A stretch of 64,000 nt of DNA, from assembly GCF_008973465.1 (NCBI RefSeq), contig NZ_WBXN01000001.1, positions 1-64,000 of the forward strand, written 5' to 3'. The notes beneath the pieces are model-generated. The model was given only the letters and a program-made list of their open reading frames with translations. It was not told where the DNA came from and did not search any database. Every line of letters begins with the position of its first letter. The first letter of the stretch is position 1. A program made the translations under genes and the position numbers. This DNA comes from Streptomyces sp. SS1-1 (GTDB lineage: Bacteria; Actinomycetota; Actinomycetes; Streptomycetales; Streptomycetaceae). Shown here piece after piece: positions 38,048-47,944 of the stretch.

Positions 38048-40003
38048 ATGGAACTGGGAATCGCACTCAACCCGTCGGAACCCGGGGCTTCCGCGGACGC
38101 GTTCGGCAAGCTGGCGAGGCAGGCGGAGGAACGAGGCCTCACGCTGGTTGTCGTGGAGACACCGGGCGGACCGGGCCGCCTCACGGACCGGAGGGACGCG
38201 GTGGGGGCGGAAACCTCCGCTGCAAAGCAGCCGCCCGACGGTACCGGCGCACACGCCCTGGAGACCGGTCTCGACCCGTGGACCGCGGTCACCTGGCTGG
38301 CGGGCAGGACTGAGAGCATCGCCCTCGGGCTCGCCCTTCCACAACCCGCGCAAGCGTCACAGAAGGATGCCAGGGCGCCCTATCCGACGGTGGTGGCGAA
38401 GGCCCACGAGAGCTTTGACATCCTCGCACCGGGTCGGCTCCTCACGGACGCGTCCGCATGGGTGACCGCCCCCCGCGGTGCCTCGCAGGAGGAACTGTCC
38501 GCCCTGGCCGCGGGTGGCAAGCCCGTCGTGGTGCCCGTCGACTCGGCGCAGGAGGTGGACTGGCTCGCGGCCCTCCAGCCCACCACCTCCGAAAACCCCG
38601 GCCGGCGGCGTTCGCGTGCCGTACGCGCGCGCCGCCACCCGGGTATCGACTACGAGTCGATACCGGATTCCCTGGCGGCCGGGGCGGTGGAACCGGGCGA
38701 CGGGGACTACCGCGGCGTCTCCTCCAACTATCTGCGCGGCGGTGCCCCCGGACTCGTCCTGCGTCCCGGCACCCCAGACGAGGTCGCCGACGCACTCGCC
38801 TACGCGCGGCGCCACACCCACCTGCCACTGGGTATCCGCAGCGCTGGCCATGGCGTGAGCGGCCGCTCGACCAACAAGGGCGGCCTCGTCATCGACGTGC
38901 GGCGGATGAACTCCATCGAGGTGCTCGACCCTGGGCAACGCCTCGTACGCATCGGCCCTGGAGCGACCTGGAAGCAGGTGTCAGCCGCCCTCCACCCGTA
39001 CGGCTGGGCGCTCGGCTCTGGTGACTACGGCGGCGTCGGGGTCGGAGGGCTCGCGACCGCGGGTGGCATCGGGCTGCTCAGCCGCGCCCACGGGCTCACC
39101 ATCGACCATCTGCGCGCCGTCGAGATGGTGCTCGCCGACGGCAGCCGGGTTAGGGCGAGCACCGATGAGCACTCCGACCTTTTCTGGGCAGTGCGAGGTG
39201 CCGGAGCCAACTTCGGTGTCGGCACCGCGTTCGAGTTCAAGGTGGACGAGGTCACCGAGGTCGGACACGCCGAACTGGGGCTGATCACCGACAACATCGG
39301 TCAGGCGCTGGCCGATTTCGGCCGGATCGCCTCCGAGGCGCCTCGTGACACCACCGTCTTCCTCGTCACCGGGCGGCCTCGGCAGGGCTACTGGAACATC
39401 CAGCTCTACGGTGTCGTGGACAACCCGGATCCCGACGTCATCGTGGAGCGGCTGACCCCCTTCGCCCAGATCGGCATGCTGACGCAGCAGCAGGTCGTCG
39501 TCACCCCCTACGCGGGCGTCATGAGCAAGGCTGCCGACGTCGGTCCCGAGGGCCACCAGGGCTTCGGCGATCCTGTCTCCCGCTCGGCTTTCCTCCCGGA
39601 GCTCACCCCCGAGTTCGCGCGGGACGCCGCAAGGCTCCTGAGCACGGGACAGGTGTACTTCTTCGAATTGCGCGCGATGGGCGGCGCCATCGCCGACGTC
39701 CCTCCGGAGGAGACCGCCTTCGCCCACCGGTCGTCCGCCTTCCAGCTGACCGCCATGGGAGGCGACGAGCAGGCGCTGAACCAGGTCTGGGATCCGCTGC
39801 GGCACCACTTCCACGGTCTCTACTTGAGCTTCGAGACCGACCTGCGGCCCGAACGCCTCCGCGACGCTTTTCCCCCCGCGACCCTGGAGCGGCTGCGCCG
39901 GATCAAGCGCTGCTACGACCCCCACAACCTCTTCCGGGACAACTTCAACATCATTCCGAACCCGGGCGAACAGGCCGCCCCTGTTCCCGCCCCCCTCAGC
40001 TAA
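38048..40003 (+). CDS. Fusion of a luciferase-like (LLM) segment and a BBE-type FAD oxidoreductase
   Basis: A 651-residue protein. Residues 1 to about 180 look like a shortened LLM flavin-monooxygenase segment (MELGIALNPSEPG, EDAFGKLA-type helix, TAVTWLAGRTESIALGL). From about 210 onward it is a PCMH-type FAD-linked oxidoreductase: RSAGHGVSGRSTNKGG holds the His that normally carries covalent FAD, followed by GVGVGGLATAGGIGLLSRAHG and a C-terminal NLFRDNFNIIPN. The enzyme probably oxidises a small molecule with FAD. ATG 38048 is the natural LLM start; ATG 38030 is six codons earlier. It precedes a stand-alone LLM gene by 12 bp, forming an operon. Confidence 0.7.
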   Translation: MELGIALNPSEPGASADAFGKLARQAEERGLTLVVVETPGGPGRLTDRRDAVGAETSAAKQPPDGTGAHALETGLDPWTAVTWLAGRTESIALGLALPQPAQASQKDARAPYPTVVAKAHESFDILAPGRLLTDASAWVTAPRGASQEELSALAAGGKPVVVPVDSAQEVDWLAALQPTTSENPGRRRSRAVRARRHPGIDYESIPDSLAAGAVEPGDGDYRGVSSNYLRGGAPGLVLRPGTPDEVADALAYARRHTHLPLGIRSAGHGVSGRSTNKGGLVIDVRRMNSIEVLDPGQRLVRIGPGATWKQVSAALHPYGWALGSGDYGGVGVGGLATAGGIGLLSRAHGLTIDHLRAVEMVLADGSRVRASTDEHSDLFWAVRGAGANFGVGTAFEFKVDEVTEVGHAELGLITDNIGQALADFGRIASEAPRDTTVFLVTGRPRQGYWNIQLYGVVDNPDPDVIVERLTPFAQIGMLTQQQVVVTPYAGVMSKAADVGPEGHQGFGDPVSRSAFLPELTPEFARDAARLLSTGQVYFFELRAMGGAIADVPPEETAFAHRSSAFQLTAMGGDEQALNQVWDPLRHHFHGLYLSFETDLRPERLRDAFPPATLERLRRIKRCYDPHNLFRDNFNIIPNPGEQAAPVPAPLS

Positions 40004-40015
40004 GGACGCACCCGA

Positions 40016-40918
40016 ATGACCGACTACGGACATGACCTGCTCTTCGGCTCGTTCGTCACGCCGACCGCGGGCAGGGCCGGCCAGGCCGTCGAGCTGGCCG
40101 TCACCAGCGAACGCGCCGGCCTCGATCTGGTCACCTTCCAGGACCACCCGTACCAGGCCGCGTTCTTGGACACCTACACGCTGCTCGCCTACGTGGCGGG
40201 CCGCACCGAACGCATCCACGTCAGCGGTAACGTCACCAGCCTGCCGCTGAGACCACCGGCCGTGCTGGCGCGGGCGGCGGCCTCCCTGGACATCCTTTCC
40301 GGGGGCCGGTTCGAACTGGGCATCGGCGCAGGTGCGTTTTGGGACGGCATCGCCGCCATGGGCGGCCGGCGCCTCACCGCAGGACAGGGCGTCGAGGCGC
40401 TGCGCGAGGGCATCGCCATCATCCGCGATATATGGGACACCGACACCCGAGGCGGCGTACACCACCGCGGTCGCTACTACGAGGTCGACGGGGCCAAGCG
40501 CGGCCCGCGTCCCGCGCACGACATCCCGGTCTGGGTCGGTGCCTACAAGCCCAAGATGCTTGCCCTCACCGGCGCCGTGGGCAACGGATGGCTGCCCTCC
40601 ATGGAGTACCTGCCGCGAGGGGTGGGCTCGCTGCCCGAGATGAATGCCCTCATCGACGAGGCTGCCCAGTCGGCCGGCCGTTCCCCGTCCGACGTACGCC
40701 GCCTGATGAATTTCATGCGGGCTGAGTTCTCGCCCACCTCGCGCGGTCTGCTGAACGCCCCGGCCAAGGCGTGGTCGCAGCAGATCGCCGAGCTTGCGCT
40801 GGAACACGGCCTCAGCACCTTCATCATCGGCGGCGACGACGCGGCCACCATCGAGCGCTTCAGCGCCGAAGTGGCCCCGGCCGCCCGCGAACTCGTGGCG
40901 CGCGAACGGGGCCGCTGA
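40016..40918 (+). CDS. LLM-class flavin-dependent oxidoreductase
   Basis: A 300-residue TIM-barrel flavoprotein of the bacterial luciferase family, starting MTDYGHDLLFGSF. Typical blocks are DHPYQ, YVAGRTERIHVS, RAAASLDILSGGRFELGIGAG and IPVWVGAYKPKMLALTG. Such enzymes use FMN or F420. It is 12 bp downstream of the LLM-FAD fusion and probably co-transcribed. A paralogue with the same N-terminal signature lies at 53068. Confidence 0.85.
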   Translation: MTDYGHDLLFGSFVTPTAGRAGQAVELAVTSERAGLDLVTFQDHPYQAAFLDTYTLLAYVAGRTERIHVSGNVTSLPLRPPAVLARAAASLDILSGGRFELGIGAGAFWDGIAAMGGRRLTAGQGVEALREGIAIIRDIWDTDTRGGVHHRGRYYEVDGAKRGPRPAHDIPVWVGAYKPKMLALTGAVGNGWLPSMEYLPRGVGSLPEMNALIDEAAQSAGRSPSDVRRLMNFMRAEFSPTSRGLLNAPAKAWSQQIAELALEHGLSTFIIGGDDAATIERFSAEVAPAARELVARERGR

Positions 40919-41784
40919 CGGAAGACAGACCTTCCTCCTGAGTGCAATGTCCTCCGCCCGGCCCCTGGGGCCCGGGGAAGGACGCTCCTGGCGATGAAGG
41001 TGTATAATCGCGTCCCCAGGGCTCCCTTTCCACCGGCGACATGGCGTCACGAACCGTTGCCGACAAGACCTCGGAGCAGTCGCCCCGCGACATCAGCTAA
41101 CCGAGAACGGGGCATCACTCAAGACGGCTTTGCCCTCCCCCTCCCCGATAAGGACGATCTGGACTGGACCGCTGCCAACGGCTTCATTGTGCGCGGCGAA
41201 GAAGGTCTGATCCGGTATGTCGGCGAGGAGAAGCTCGCCGTGAAGGATCTTCGGGCCTGCGCTCGTGGTCATCTCCTACCAGGACGACGACGTGGCTGTC
41301 GCATTGCCAACGACTCCCCCTTCGGTCTGCAGGCACACGTCTTCTCGAGCAACCCCCAGCGAGCTCACCAGGTCACCGAACGAATCGAAGCCGGAACCGT
41401 CCTCGTCAGCAGGATCTTCGACGACTCCGAGGCTCCCTTTGGCGGAATGCAGCAGCCGGAGATCGGGCGCCACCATCACAGATACGGGCTCGTGTCCTAC
41501 CTGAAAACCCGAGCCATCACCGCGTGACATCCGAGAAGCGTCGCCGTGGAGCATGCGCACCGCAGACCGTTGGCCGCGATTCTCGGTTGGTCTTCTGCCA
41601 TCTGCCGGTTGTGTCCCATCGCCGGCTTGGGTAGACCGACCAAGCGGATCATGTTGTGCCGACTACGGCGGCTAGTGAGGCCAAATGATGGCGGCACTGC
41701 CGCCTCGGCGGCTTGCCACAGCTAGCGCCGCCGTCAGACAACGCCCATCGTGCCGACGTCCCAGACTGGTGACCGACTCGCTCG
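40919..41784. other. Intergenic region with an aldehyde dehydrogenase remnant
   Basis: Only the remnant at 41260-41527 is recognisable. A phrase GFALPLPDKDDLDWTAANGF just before it may be another unrelated gene fragment. Confidence 0.4.
41260..41527 (+). pseudogene. Aldehyde dehydrogenase C-terminal remnant
   Basis: ALVVISYQDDDVAVA is in one frame and IANDSPFGLQAHVFSSN, RIEAGTVLVS and FGGMQQPEIGRHHHRYG in another, the standard ALDH C-terminal order. It lacks the catalytic Cys region and is frameshifted. Confidence 0.6.
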
Positions 41785-42510
41785 CTACACCAGGGCGGCG
41801 ACGGCTTGTGCGACCGGTGTCTCTCCGCTGATCAGTTCAACCGTCCGCCCCGCTGCGCCGGGTGTATCAAGCAGCGCGGCCAGCACTGCGGCAACATCTT
41901 CGCGTGGGACACCGCCCACCCCGGTCGCGGGTGCCAACAAGACCTTCCCAGTGCCCTTGTCATCGTTCAGCAAGCCAGGCCGCAGAATCGTCAAGTCGAG
42001 CGTCTCGCGTGCGCGCAGAGCCTCATCAGCAGCCCCCTTGGCTCTCAGGTAAGCGCCGAACAAGGGCGAACTGCCGTGCTCGTCCTGTCCATTGTTCGGA
42101 TCGTGTTGCCGCAGGTAGGCCCTGAATTCCGGATCGACAGCCCCGTCTACCGCTTGAGGATCAGCCCCCATCGACGACACGACCAGATATCTGCGCACGC
42201 CGGCGGCCTCCGCCCCGTCAGCAAGGAGCAATGCTGCATCGCGATCAACCAGTTCCTTGCGTTCTGTCCCTGTGCCTGCGCCGGCAGCCGCTGCGAAAAC
42301 GACGGCATCCGCGTCCTGCACCAACTCCGCGATGCGCTCGACAGATGCGGTCGCGAGATCCGCCACAAACGGTTGGGCACCCACAGCGACTAGGTCATCC
42401 GCCTGCTCAGGTTTCCGGATGATCCCTGCGACGGAATCCCCGCGCTCGGCAAGGATGCGTTCCAAGAGGAGCGCGACTCTTCCATGTCCGCCGGCGATGA
42501 CGATACGCAT
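41785..42510 (-). CDS. NAD(P)-binding SDR/NmrA-type protein
   Basis: A 241-residue Rossmann protein. It starts MRIVIAGGHGRVALLLERIL (glycine-rich dinucleotide motif GGHGRVA), has DLATASVERIAE after the second strand and VVFAAAAGAG in the cofactor pocket, and lacks the YxxxK pair of classical SDRs, fitting the atypical NmrA/SDR_a5 class. It may act as an NAD(P)H-dependent reductase or redox sensor. Divergent from the MarR gene, with a tetranucleotide repeat between. Confidence 0.75.
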   Translation of the reverse strand: MRIVIAGGHGRVALLLERILAERGDSVAGIIRKPEQADDLVAVGAQPFVADLATASVERIAELVQDADAVVFAAAAGAGTGTERKELVDRDAALLLADGAEAAGVRRYLVVSSMGADPQAVDGAVDPEFRAYLRQHDPNNGQDEHGSSPLFGAYLRAKGAADEALRARETLDLTILRPGLLNDDKGTGKVLLAPATGVGGVPREDVAAVLAALLDTPGAAGRTVELISGETPVAQAVAALV

Positions 42511-42591
42511 GATCGTGACCCTAGCGGCCGGACGCCGCCTCGCCGGCTCTTCGACACACCTGGCGCCCCAGTTGAGCTACGCCGACCGACC

Positions 42592-42636
<45 letters not shown>

Positions 42637-42849
42637 CGAATGATGCGGGTGGGAGCACTGGCGCTGAATCCCGCTCCGCACCGCACCTGCCACGACGCCG
42701 GCACTCGACGCGGGTGTCGGCCCCTACTGAATTTCAGCTCACGTCTGCTTGATAGTCACTGAAGGCCATTGGTGTTGCATACCTTCTGCCAATAAGACTA
42801 GTGTGGAGTGTGCAGTGATCTGATTCGTGTCGAAGGTTGGAGGTTCACG

Positions 42850-43416
42850 GTGACGTCACGAAGCACGGCCGGCCGGGCAGACTCACCGACGGTGATGCCT
42901 CTGCTGGAGGACGACTTCGGGTTCTCGATCGGCGTGGTCTTCCGCGCCTACGCAAGATCTGTCGAAGCGGCCGTCTCGAAGCTCACCGGCGGCCCGCGAG
43001 GCTACTTCATCCTTGCGGCCGCAGTTCGAGGAGAGGCGTACAGTCAACGGTTCCTCGCCGACCGACTGGGCGTTGACCGGACCATGATGACCTACCTGCT
43101 GGACGACCTGGAAGAAGCCGACCTGGTCGAACGCAAGCCGGACCCGGCGGACCGCAGGAGTCGACGCATTGTGGCCACCTCGCGCGGCGCAGAGTTGTAC
43201 AAGGTGCTGCATGCGGAGGTCAGCGAGATCGATGGGCTGTTGCTGTCCGCTCTGCCCGATGAGTCACAGGCCGCGTTCCGGGAGATGATGTACGCGGTCG
43301 CGCGCAAGGTCACGGCGAACGAGCAAACCGAAACCGGCGAGAGCGCAGCGGAGTCGGCTGGTACCGAGAAAGCCGCGCAGCCTGTCCGGCGCAGGCGCTC
43401 GCGCCCCAACGTCTGA
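42850..43416 (+). CDS. MarR-family transcriptional regulator
   Basis: A 188-residue regulator. The winged helix covers about residues 55-120: SQRFLADRLGVDRTMMTYLL is the recognition region and ERKPDPADRRSRRI is the wing with its usual DxRxR. The GTG at 42850 has GGAGG six bases upstream. The C-terminus is Arg-rich. It probably responds to a small aromatic ligand and may control the divergent NmrA-like gene. Confidence 0.8.
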   Translation: MTSRSTAGRADSPTVMPLLEDDFGFSIGVVFRAYARSVEAAVSKLTGGPRGYFILAAAVRGEAYSQRFLADRLGVDRTMMTYLLDDLEEADLVERKPDPADRRSRRIVATSRGAELYKVLHAEVSEIDGLLLSALPDESQAAFREMMYAVARKVTANEQTETGESAAESAGTEKAAQPVRRRRSRPNV

Positions 43417-43450
43417 CCCGTTTACTTAAAAGAGCAAGCTTTCACTCCTC

Positions 43451-43993
43451 TCAATCAGCCGGTGCCTGATACAGACCCTTGCCTGCGCGTCGCGCCCGAG
43501 ACGTAGCGACGAGCCGGTCGAGGGTGCTCCGGACCGCGTTGATGCTGCCCGCGTTCTCGTCGCGGCCGAGAGCCTCGGCCACATCCCTGGCGCGCAGCGC
43601 CACACTTGGGTTGCGCGCCAGAACAGCGATCACCTGTTCGGTGAAGCGGCTGCCCCGTGGCGCGGACTCTGCAGGGGAAGCTGCTTCGAACTCGACCTCC
43701 CGTCCGGTCGACTCCGGTGCGGCCTCTGTGTCCTCAGGCTCTGGAGCAGGAACGACGTGCGGTCGCTCCGCACCGGTCTCCGGCGCGGCGGACTCGACGG
43801 ACGGCACCGCGCTCAGCGCGGCCAGTGCTCCACGGATGGATTCGATATTGCCCGAAACGACCGCCAGGTTCGTCTGCACCAACTGCAGCTGGTTCTGCAG
43901 ATCCTTCCGTTGCTCCTCAAACCGGCTCAGCTCCGACTGAAGCAGCGCGGTCGCCGTCTCGATGCTGTTTGCCGCCGAGGATGGCGCTGACAT
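43451..43993 (-). CDS. Coiled-coil and winged-helix protein
   Basis: A 180-residue protein. Residues 10-60 form a coiled coil (LQSELSRFEEQRKDLQNQLQ), an acidic Pro/Glu linker follows, and the last about 65 residues look like a winged helix (VIAVLARNPSVALRARDVAE, INAVRSTLDRLVATSRARR). This three-part layout matches the accessory protein at 51950 and the remnant at 32934. Role unknown; it could be a DNA-binding accessory of insertion sequences. Confidence 0.55.
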   Translation of the reverse strand: MSAPSSAANSIETATALLQSELSRFEEQRKDLQNQLQLVQTNLAVVSGNIESIRGALAALSAVPSVESAAPETGAERPHVVPAPEPEDTEAAPESTGREVEFEAASPAESAPRGSRFTEQVIAVLARNPSVALRARDVAEALGRDENAGSINAVRSTLDRLVATSRARRAGKGLYQAPAD

Positions 43994-44552
43994 ATGTACT
44001 CCTGCTCCTGAGATGACCGTCGGTGTGATCGAAACGAGTGTCGCCGCAGAGCATCACTTGGACGGTCTCGGGTATCTCCACCGCACATGAGCATACGTCG
44101 GGGCAATCAGGCCATTGAACAGGTGTACACCTCGTCAGCGGCTCATTGCTCCGGCAGCTCTGATCACCGGACTGCCCGCAACCGACCGGTTGCTCCCCCG
44201 TGGGGCCCCGACTGCAGCGGTGCCGCCGGCCGTGGGGCGTCCTGTACAGCAGGCCGGTTCCAGCAAGAGCACTTCATGCACGAAGTGGTGTGCCCGTTCT
44301 GCGGTGCGAGTTGCTCAGGATCGCAACCGCGAGGGACTCGCGGGCCATCTGCATTGCAGTCACTCACCACCGATGTCTGGGCCAGCCCCACCCTGGCCAT
44401 GTCTGTCAGGAAAAACATGAAGGGTAGCCAAGCCCGGATTCGCTGGGGATCGCTCCCTCCCACCACCGCTGACCGGCTGTGCTCGGTCGGCACAGAAGCG
44501 ACGTCCATCTTGCGTGCCGCGCGCGGAATCGGCTGTGCCGTCTGTCCCGCTA
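43994..44552. other. Intergenic region, no gene recognised
   Basis: Several overlapping open frames, one plus-strand with a pair of cysteines (CPFCGASC), but none has a ribosome site or family feature. Confidence 0.35.
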
Positions 44553-45050
44553 TCACGGCGTCGGTGGAATGTTGAAGTTCTGATTGGACACCTCGTGCGG
44601 ATCCCATTCAGCCTTGAGCCGGCGCAGGCGGGTAAGAACCGGCTCCGGAAATGCATCAAGCAACCGCGCGGGATCGGTGCCCGTCTCGAAACCCAGTACA
44701 TGCCGTTCAGCAGTGGATAGAGCCTGCCCCAATGTTCCTCGAGACGAGGCGCCTTGGTCGGGGCTGTCGCAGCGAGTACGGAGAAGTGCTGGGTGCGGTG
44801 CGCTCATGCCATACGGTCCCACGGAACATCGTGCACCGCTCCTCCCATCGACCGGAACTGCATGATCATGATGTCGCCGGACTTTATCGCCATCTCAATG
44901 TTCGCTGCGCCTGCACGGCACTCCCTGGAAACTCACCATTGCTGCGTCGTACAGGCCGGCGGTGTGGCCAGGCGCCTCGCCAGCGGCGGACTGACCAATG
45001 CCCCCGCTCGCCTCCGGCGGACGAACAGCCGCTCTGTAGCGGCGGCCCCC
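44553..45050 (-). pseudogene. FAD-linked oxidoreductase remnant (third copy)
   Basis: Minus strand reading in shifting frames gives DIMIMQFRSMGGAVHDVP, GFETGTDPARLLDAFPEPV, RLRRLKAEWDPHEVSNQNF and NIPPTP at the stop. These are the last 130 or so residues of the PCMH/BBE family also present at 38048 and 53964. At least two frameshifts are present and the N-terminal FAD half is missing. Confidence 0.65.
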
Positions 45051-45169
45051 ACGGGCCCGTCGCTGTTCGATCAGCCTGGCGCCTACCAGTCCCGAACGCC
45101 CGTGTCTGGCCGACCGGCAACTGGTCGGCCAGACGAACGGGGTGAAGCTCCTGCACGTACCTTGGATGG

Positions 45170-46735
45170 TCAGACGTCCGCGACGTCCCCTCGAGATGAG
45201 GCCACCACCAGTTCTTCGTGAGCCACAGGAGACGGTGCATCGGAGGCAGGAACAGTGGGCTCGGCAGTGCCCACGTTCAGTTCGGTGAGCATGGTCTTCG
45301 TGAAGCCGTAGTAGTACGTCGCGAGAAATCCCCCGACGTAGCCGACAAGCAGTCCTCCTGCGTAGATCGCGATCGATACGCCCAGACCCTTGTTCCCGTC
45401 GAGCAGAGGGAAGAGCGCCCAACCGGAGGGGCCGATCGCGGTGGAGCCGACCGCGTCACCGAGTTGGTTGAAGAAGCCCACGAACGCCCCACCGAGCGCA
45501 CCGCCGACGGAGGCCGTGATGAACGGACGACCGAGGGGGAGCGATACACCGTAGATCAGCGGTTCGCCGACACCAAGGAACCCGGGCCATAGCGCGGACT
45601 TGATAGTGGTGCGGATCGAGGTGTTGTGAGGAAGGCGGAGGTAGACGGCGATCGCCGCGCCAACTTGTCCCGCACCCGCCATGGCGAGGATCGGAAGGAG
45701 GACGGTGAAGGAGTCCTGCTCGATCAGCGTGGTGTGGATGGGAATCAGTGCCTGGTGCAGACCCAGCATGACGAGCGGCAGGAAGAGCCCGCCGAGGACC
45801 AGACCAGCTCCTGCACCACCGTTGGCTAGCAGCCAGTTCGCGAAGTCACCGATGGAAGTCGAGACTTCCCCGGCCGCGAACATCAAGCCGAAAAGGGTGA
45901 CCAGACCGGCGACGAGTACTGTGATGGTGGGGGTCACCAGAACGTCAACAGCTTCCGGCACCCAACGGCGGGACCACTTCTCCACCTGTACGCCGAGCAG
46001 CGCCGCCCCCAGTGCGCCCAGCACGCCGCCCTGGCCCGGGGAGAGGCTCTGGCCGAATGCCTCGACATTGGCCACGCCGGCGTAGACGATGACGGATGCG
46101 ACGGCGCCGCCGAGGATCGGTGTGCCGCCGAACTCCTTCGCCGTGTTGTAGCCGACGAAGACCGCTATGAGTGCCATGAAGCCGGAGGCTATGGCGGCGA
46201 GGGCGGGGGTGACGCCCGGCAGCCACTCCATGTTGATCAGCAGGCCGTTGATGCCCGCGATGATGCCGGATCCGATGAGTGCCGGGATCAGCGGAACGAA
46301 AACGTTCGCGATCCTTCGCAGGAAAACCTTGAACGGTGTGGCGTTCCTGGCCTTGCGTTCGGCCCTCAGTGCGGCGCCCTGCGCGGCCAGCTCCTCGGCG
46401 GTGACGGGCGCAGGATCACTGGGGGCGGAGGCGGTGTCTTGAGGAGCGGTGGGGACCACCGGCGCGGCCGCGCGCTCCTTTTGGACAAGTGTCTCGAACT
46501 CTGGGGTGACCCGGGCTACGGTGCCTGGCCCCAGCACGATCTGGTAGGTGTCGTCGTCGACGACGCCCATCACCGCGGGCAGCGCCTTGAGTGCCTCCTC
46601 CTGAACCAGCGAGCGATCGCGCAGCCCCAGCCGCAGCCGGGTCATGCAATGGACGACCGAGGTGACGTTCCCGGCACCGCCGACCAGCGGAAGGATCGCG
46701 GCCGCGGTGTCGCGGTGCTTGTTGTCGTTGCTCAT
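45170..46735 (-). CDS. PTS EIIBC permease for N-acetylmuramic acid (MurP-like)
   Basis: A 521-residue phosphotransferase permease. The EIIB domain is N-terminal with the phosphorylated Cys30 in VVHCMTRLRLGL, followed by an Ala/Pro linker and a polytopic EIIC domain from about residue 135 to 490. It imports and phosphorylates an amino sugar; no EIIA is encoded, as in MurP. It is 34 bp downstream of murQ, which identifies the substrate as N-acetylmuramic acid. The frame is open far upstream (to 46990), but ATG 46735 gives the normal EIIB start. Confidence 0.85.
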   Translation of the reverse strand: MSNDNKHRDTAAAILPLVGGAGNVTSVVHCMTRLRLGLRDRSLVQEEALKALPAVMGVVDDDTYQIVLGPGTVARVTPEFETLVQKERAAAPVVPTAPQDTASAPSDPAPVTAEELAAQGAALRAERKARNATPFKVFLRRIANVFVPLIPALIGSGIIAGINGLLINMEWLPGVTPALAAIASGFMALIAVFVGYNTAKEFGGTPILGGAVASVIVYAGVANVEAFGQSLSPGQGGVLGALGAALLGVQVEKWSRRWVPEAVDVLVTPTITVLVAGLVTLFGLMFAAGEVSTSIGDFANWLLANGGAGAGLVLGGLFLPLVMLGLHQALIPIHTTLIEQDSFTVLLPILAMAGAGQVGAAIAVYLRLPHNTSIRTTIKSALWPGFLGVGEPLIYGVSLPLGRPFITASVGGALGGAFVGFFNQLGDAVGSTAIGPSGWALFPLLDGNKGLGVSIAIYAGGLLVGYVGGFLATYYYGFTKTMLTELNVGTAEPTVPASDAPSPVAHEELVVASSRGDVADV

Positions 46736-46769
46736 GGAGCGGGTGCCTTGCTGTGAGGTGGTGAGTGCG

Positions 46770-47717
46770 TTACGCGGCGGCGGCCTCGAGGGCCTTTCGC
46801 AGATGCCCGTGGGCGTCCTCCAGGAGACGTGCGGCGGTCGGGCCGTCAACGGAGCCAAGCAAGGAGAGGATGGCGTTCTTGACCTCACCATCGGTGGCGG
46901 CGAGAGCCTGCTCGATCGCGTTGTCAGACGCCTCGGTCGCCAGCTCGACAATGCGGTGCGAGCGTGCCCTGAGCTTCTCGTTCGAGGCACGGAGGTCGAC
47001 CATCAGGTTCCCGTAGGTCTTGCCGATTCTGACCATGGTGATGGTGGAAAGCATGTTGAGAACGAGCTTTTGGGCTGTCCCCGCCTTCAGGCGGGTGGAG
47101 CCAGTGATCACCTCAGGGCCTACCACAACCTCAATGCCGTGCTCGGCGGCTGCCGCCAGTGCGCTGTCCGGATTGCACGACAGGCCTACGGTGAGTGCTC
47201 CTCCGGTGCGCGCGTACCTGACCGCTTCAACGGCGTACGGTGTGCGCCCCGAGGCGGAAATGCCGACCACGATGTCGTCCGCGCTGAGCACCAGCTGGTC
47301 CAGGTCCTGCCGGGCAAATTCCTCGGAGTCCTCCGCCCCCTCCACGGCCTTGACCACGGCGGACGGGCCGCCCGCGATGAGACCGACGACCTGGGAGGGG
47401 TCGGTGTTGAAGGTGGGCGGGCACTCGGAGGCGTCCAGTACACCCAAGCGCCCAGCCGTGCCGGCACCCGCATAGATCAGCCGGCCGCCACGGGCCATTC
47501 GCTCGGCTATGGCATCGATAGCGGTGGCGATCCGAGGCAGCTGAGCCTCGACGGCTTTGGTGACGATGGCGTCCTCGCCGTTCATGAGCCGTGCGATGTC
47601 CAGGGTGGACATACTGTCGATATCGGCCAGCTCGGGCCGATACTCCTCTGTGGCCATGGTGGCCAGCTGCGCGCGCAGTTGGCCATGTCCGGGGGTGGTG
47701 TCAGCGGTGGAAGTCAT
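46770..47717 (-). CDS. murQ: N-acetylmuramic acid 6-phosphate etherase
   Basis: A 315-residue SIS-domain lyase that splits MurNAc-6-phosphate into GlcNAc-6-phosphate and D-lactate, the cell-wall sugar recovery pathway. The SIS core shows GGRLIYAGAGTAGRLGVLD, ASECPPTFNTDPSQV and GISASGRTPYAVEA, all hallmark MurQ blocks. The N-terminal EEYRPELADIDSMSTLDIA is also characteristic. ATG 47717 is preferred; a longer frame runs to 47759. It forms an operon with the EIIBC gene. No MurR regulator gene is adjacent. Confidence 0.92.
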   Translation of the reverse strand: MTSTADTTPGHGQLRAQLATMATEEYRPELADIDSMSTLDIARLMNGEDAIVTKAVEAQLPRIATAIDAIAERMARGGRLIYAGAGTAGRLGVLDASECPPTFNTDPSQVVGLIAGGPSAVVKAVEGAEDSEEFARQDLDQLVLSADDIVVGISASGRTPYAVEAVRYARTGGALTVGLSCNPDSALAAAAEHGIEVVVGPEVITGSTRLKAGTAQKLVLNMLSTITMVRIGKTYGNLMVDLRASNEKLRARSHRIVELATEASDNAIEQALAATDGEVKNAILSLLGSVDGPTAARLLEDAHGHLRKALEAAAA

Positions 47718-47927
47718 CAGAAGTACTGCCTTCGCGTGCGGGAGCGTGGTGGGGAGCATGGGTTATGGCAACGTCTGCGGCGATCGAGGGTGGTCTGGCG
47801 ACTCGCGTCTTTGCGCCGCGTGCTCCCTCGTGGACAGCAGCCCTACTGCTCAGGGCGGCTGGCACCGGGTGGTCCCAGAAGACACCCGGTCGGCCATAGA
47901 AGGTTTTTTTCACCTTTACCATTACCT

Positions 47928-47944
47928 CTGAAAGATATTTTCAG
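47928..47944. promoter_or_regulatory. Palindrome CTGAAA-N5-TTTCAG upstream of murQ
   Basis: Perfect 6-bp arms about 210 bp upstream of murQ. The TGAAA/TTTCA form is what RpiR/MurR-type regulators commonly bind, so this is a candidate MurNAc operator; the regulator is not in the window. Confidence 0.5.

Noticed and set aside
44087..44575. Plus-strand frame with a CPFCGASC pair resembling a zinc-binding protein
   Set aside because: No ribosome site, poor codon bias and no wider family pattern; the cysteine pair alone is weak.
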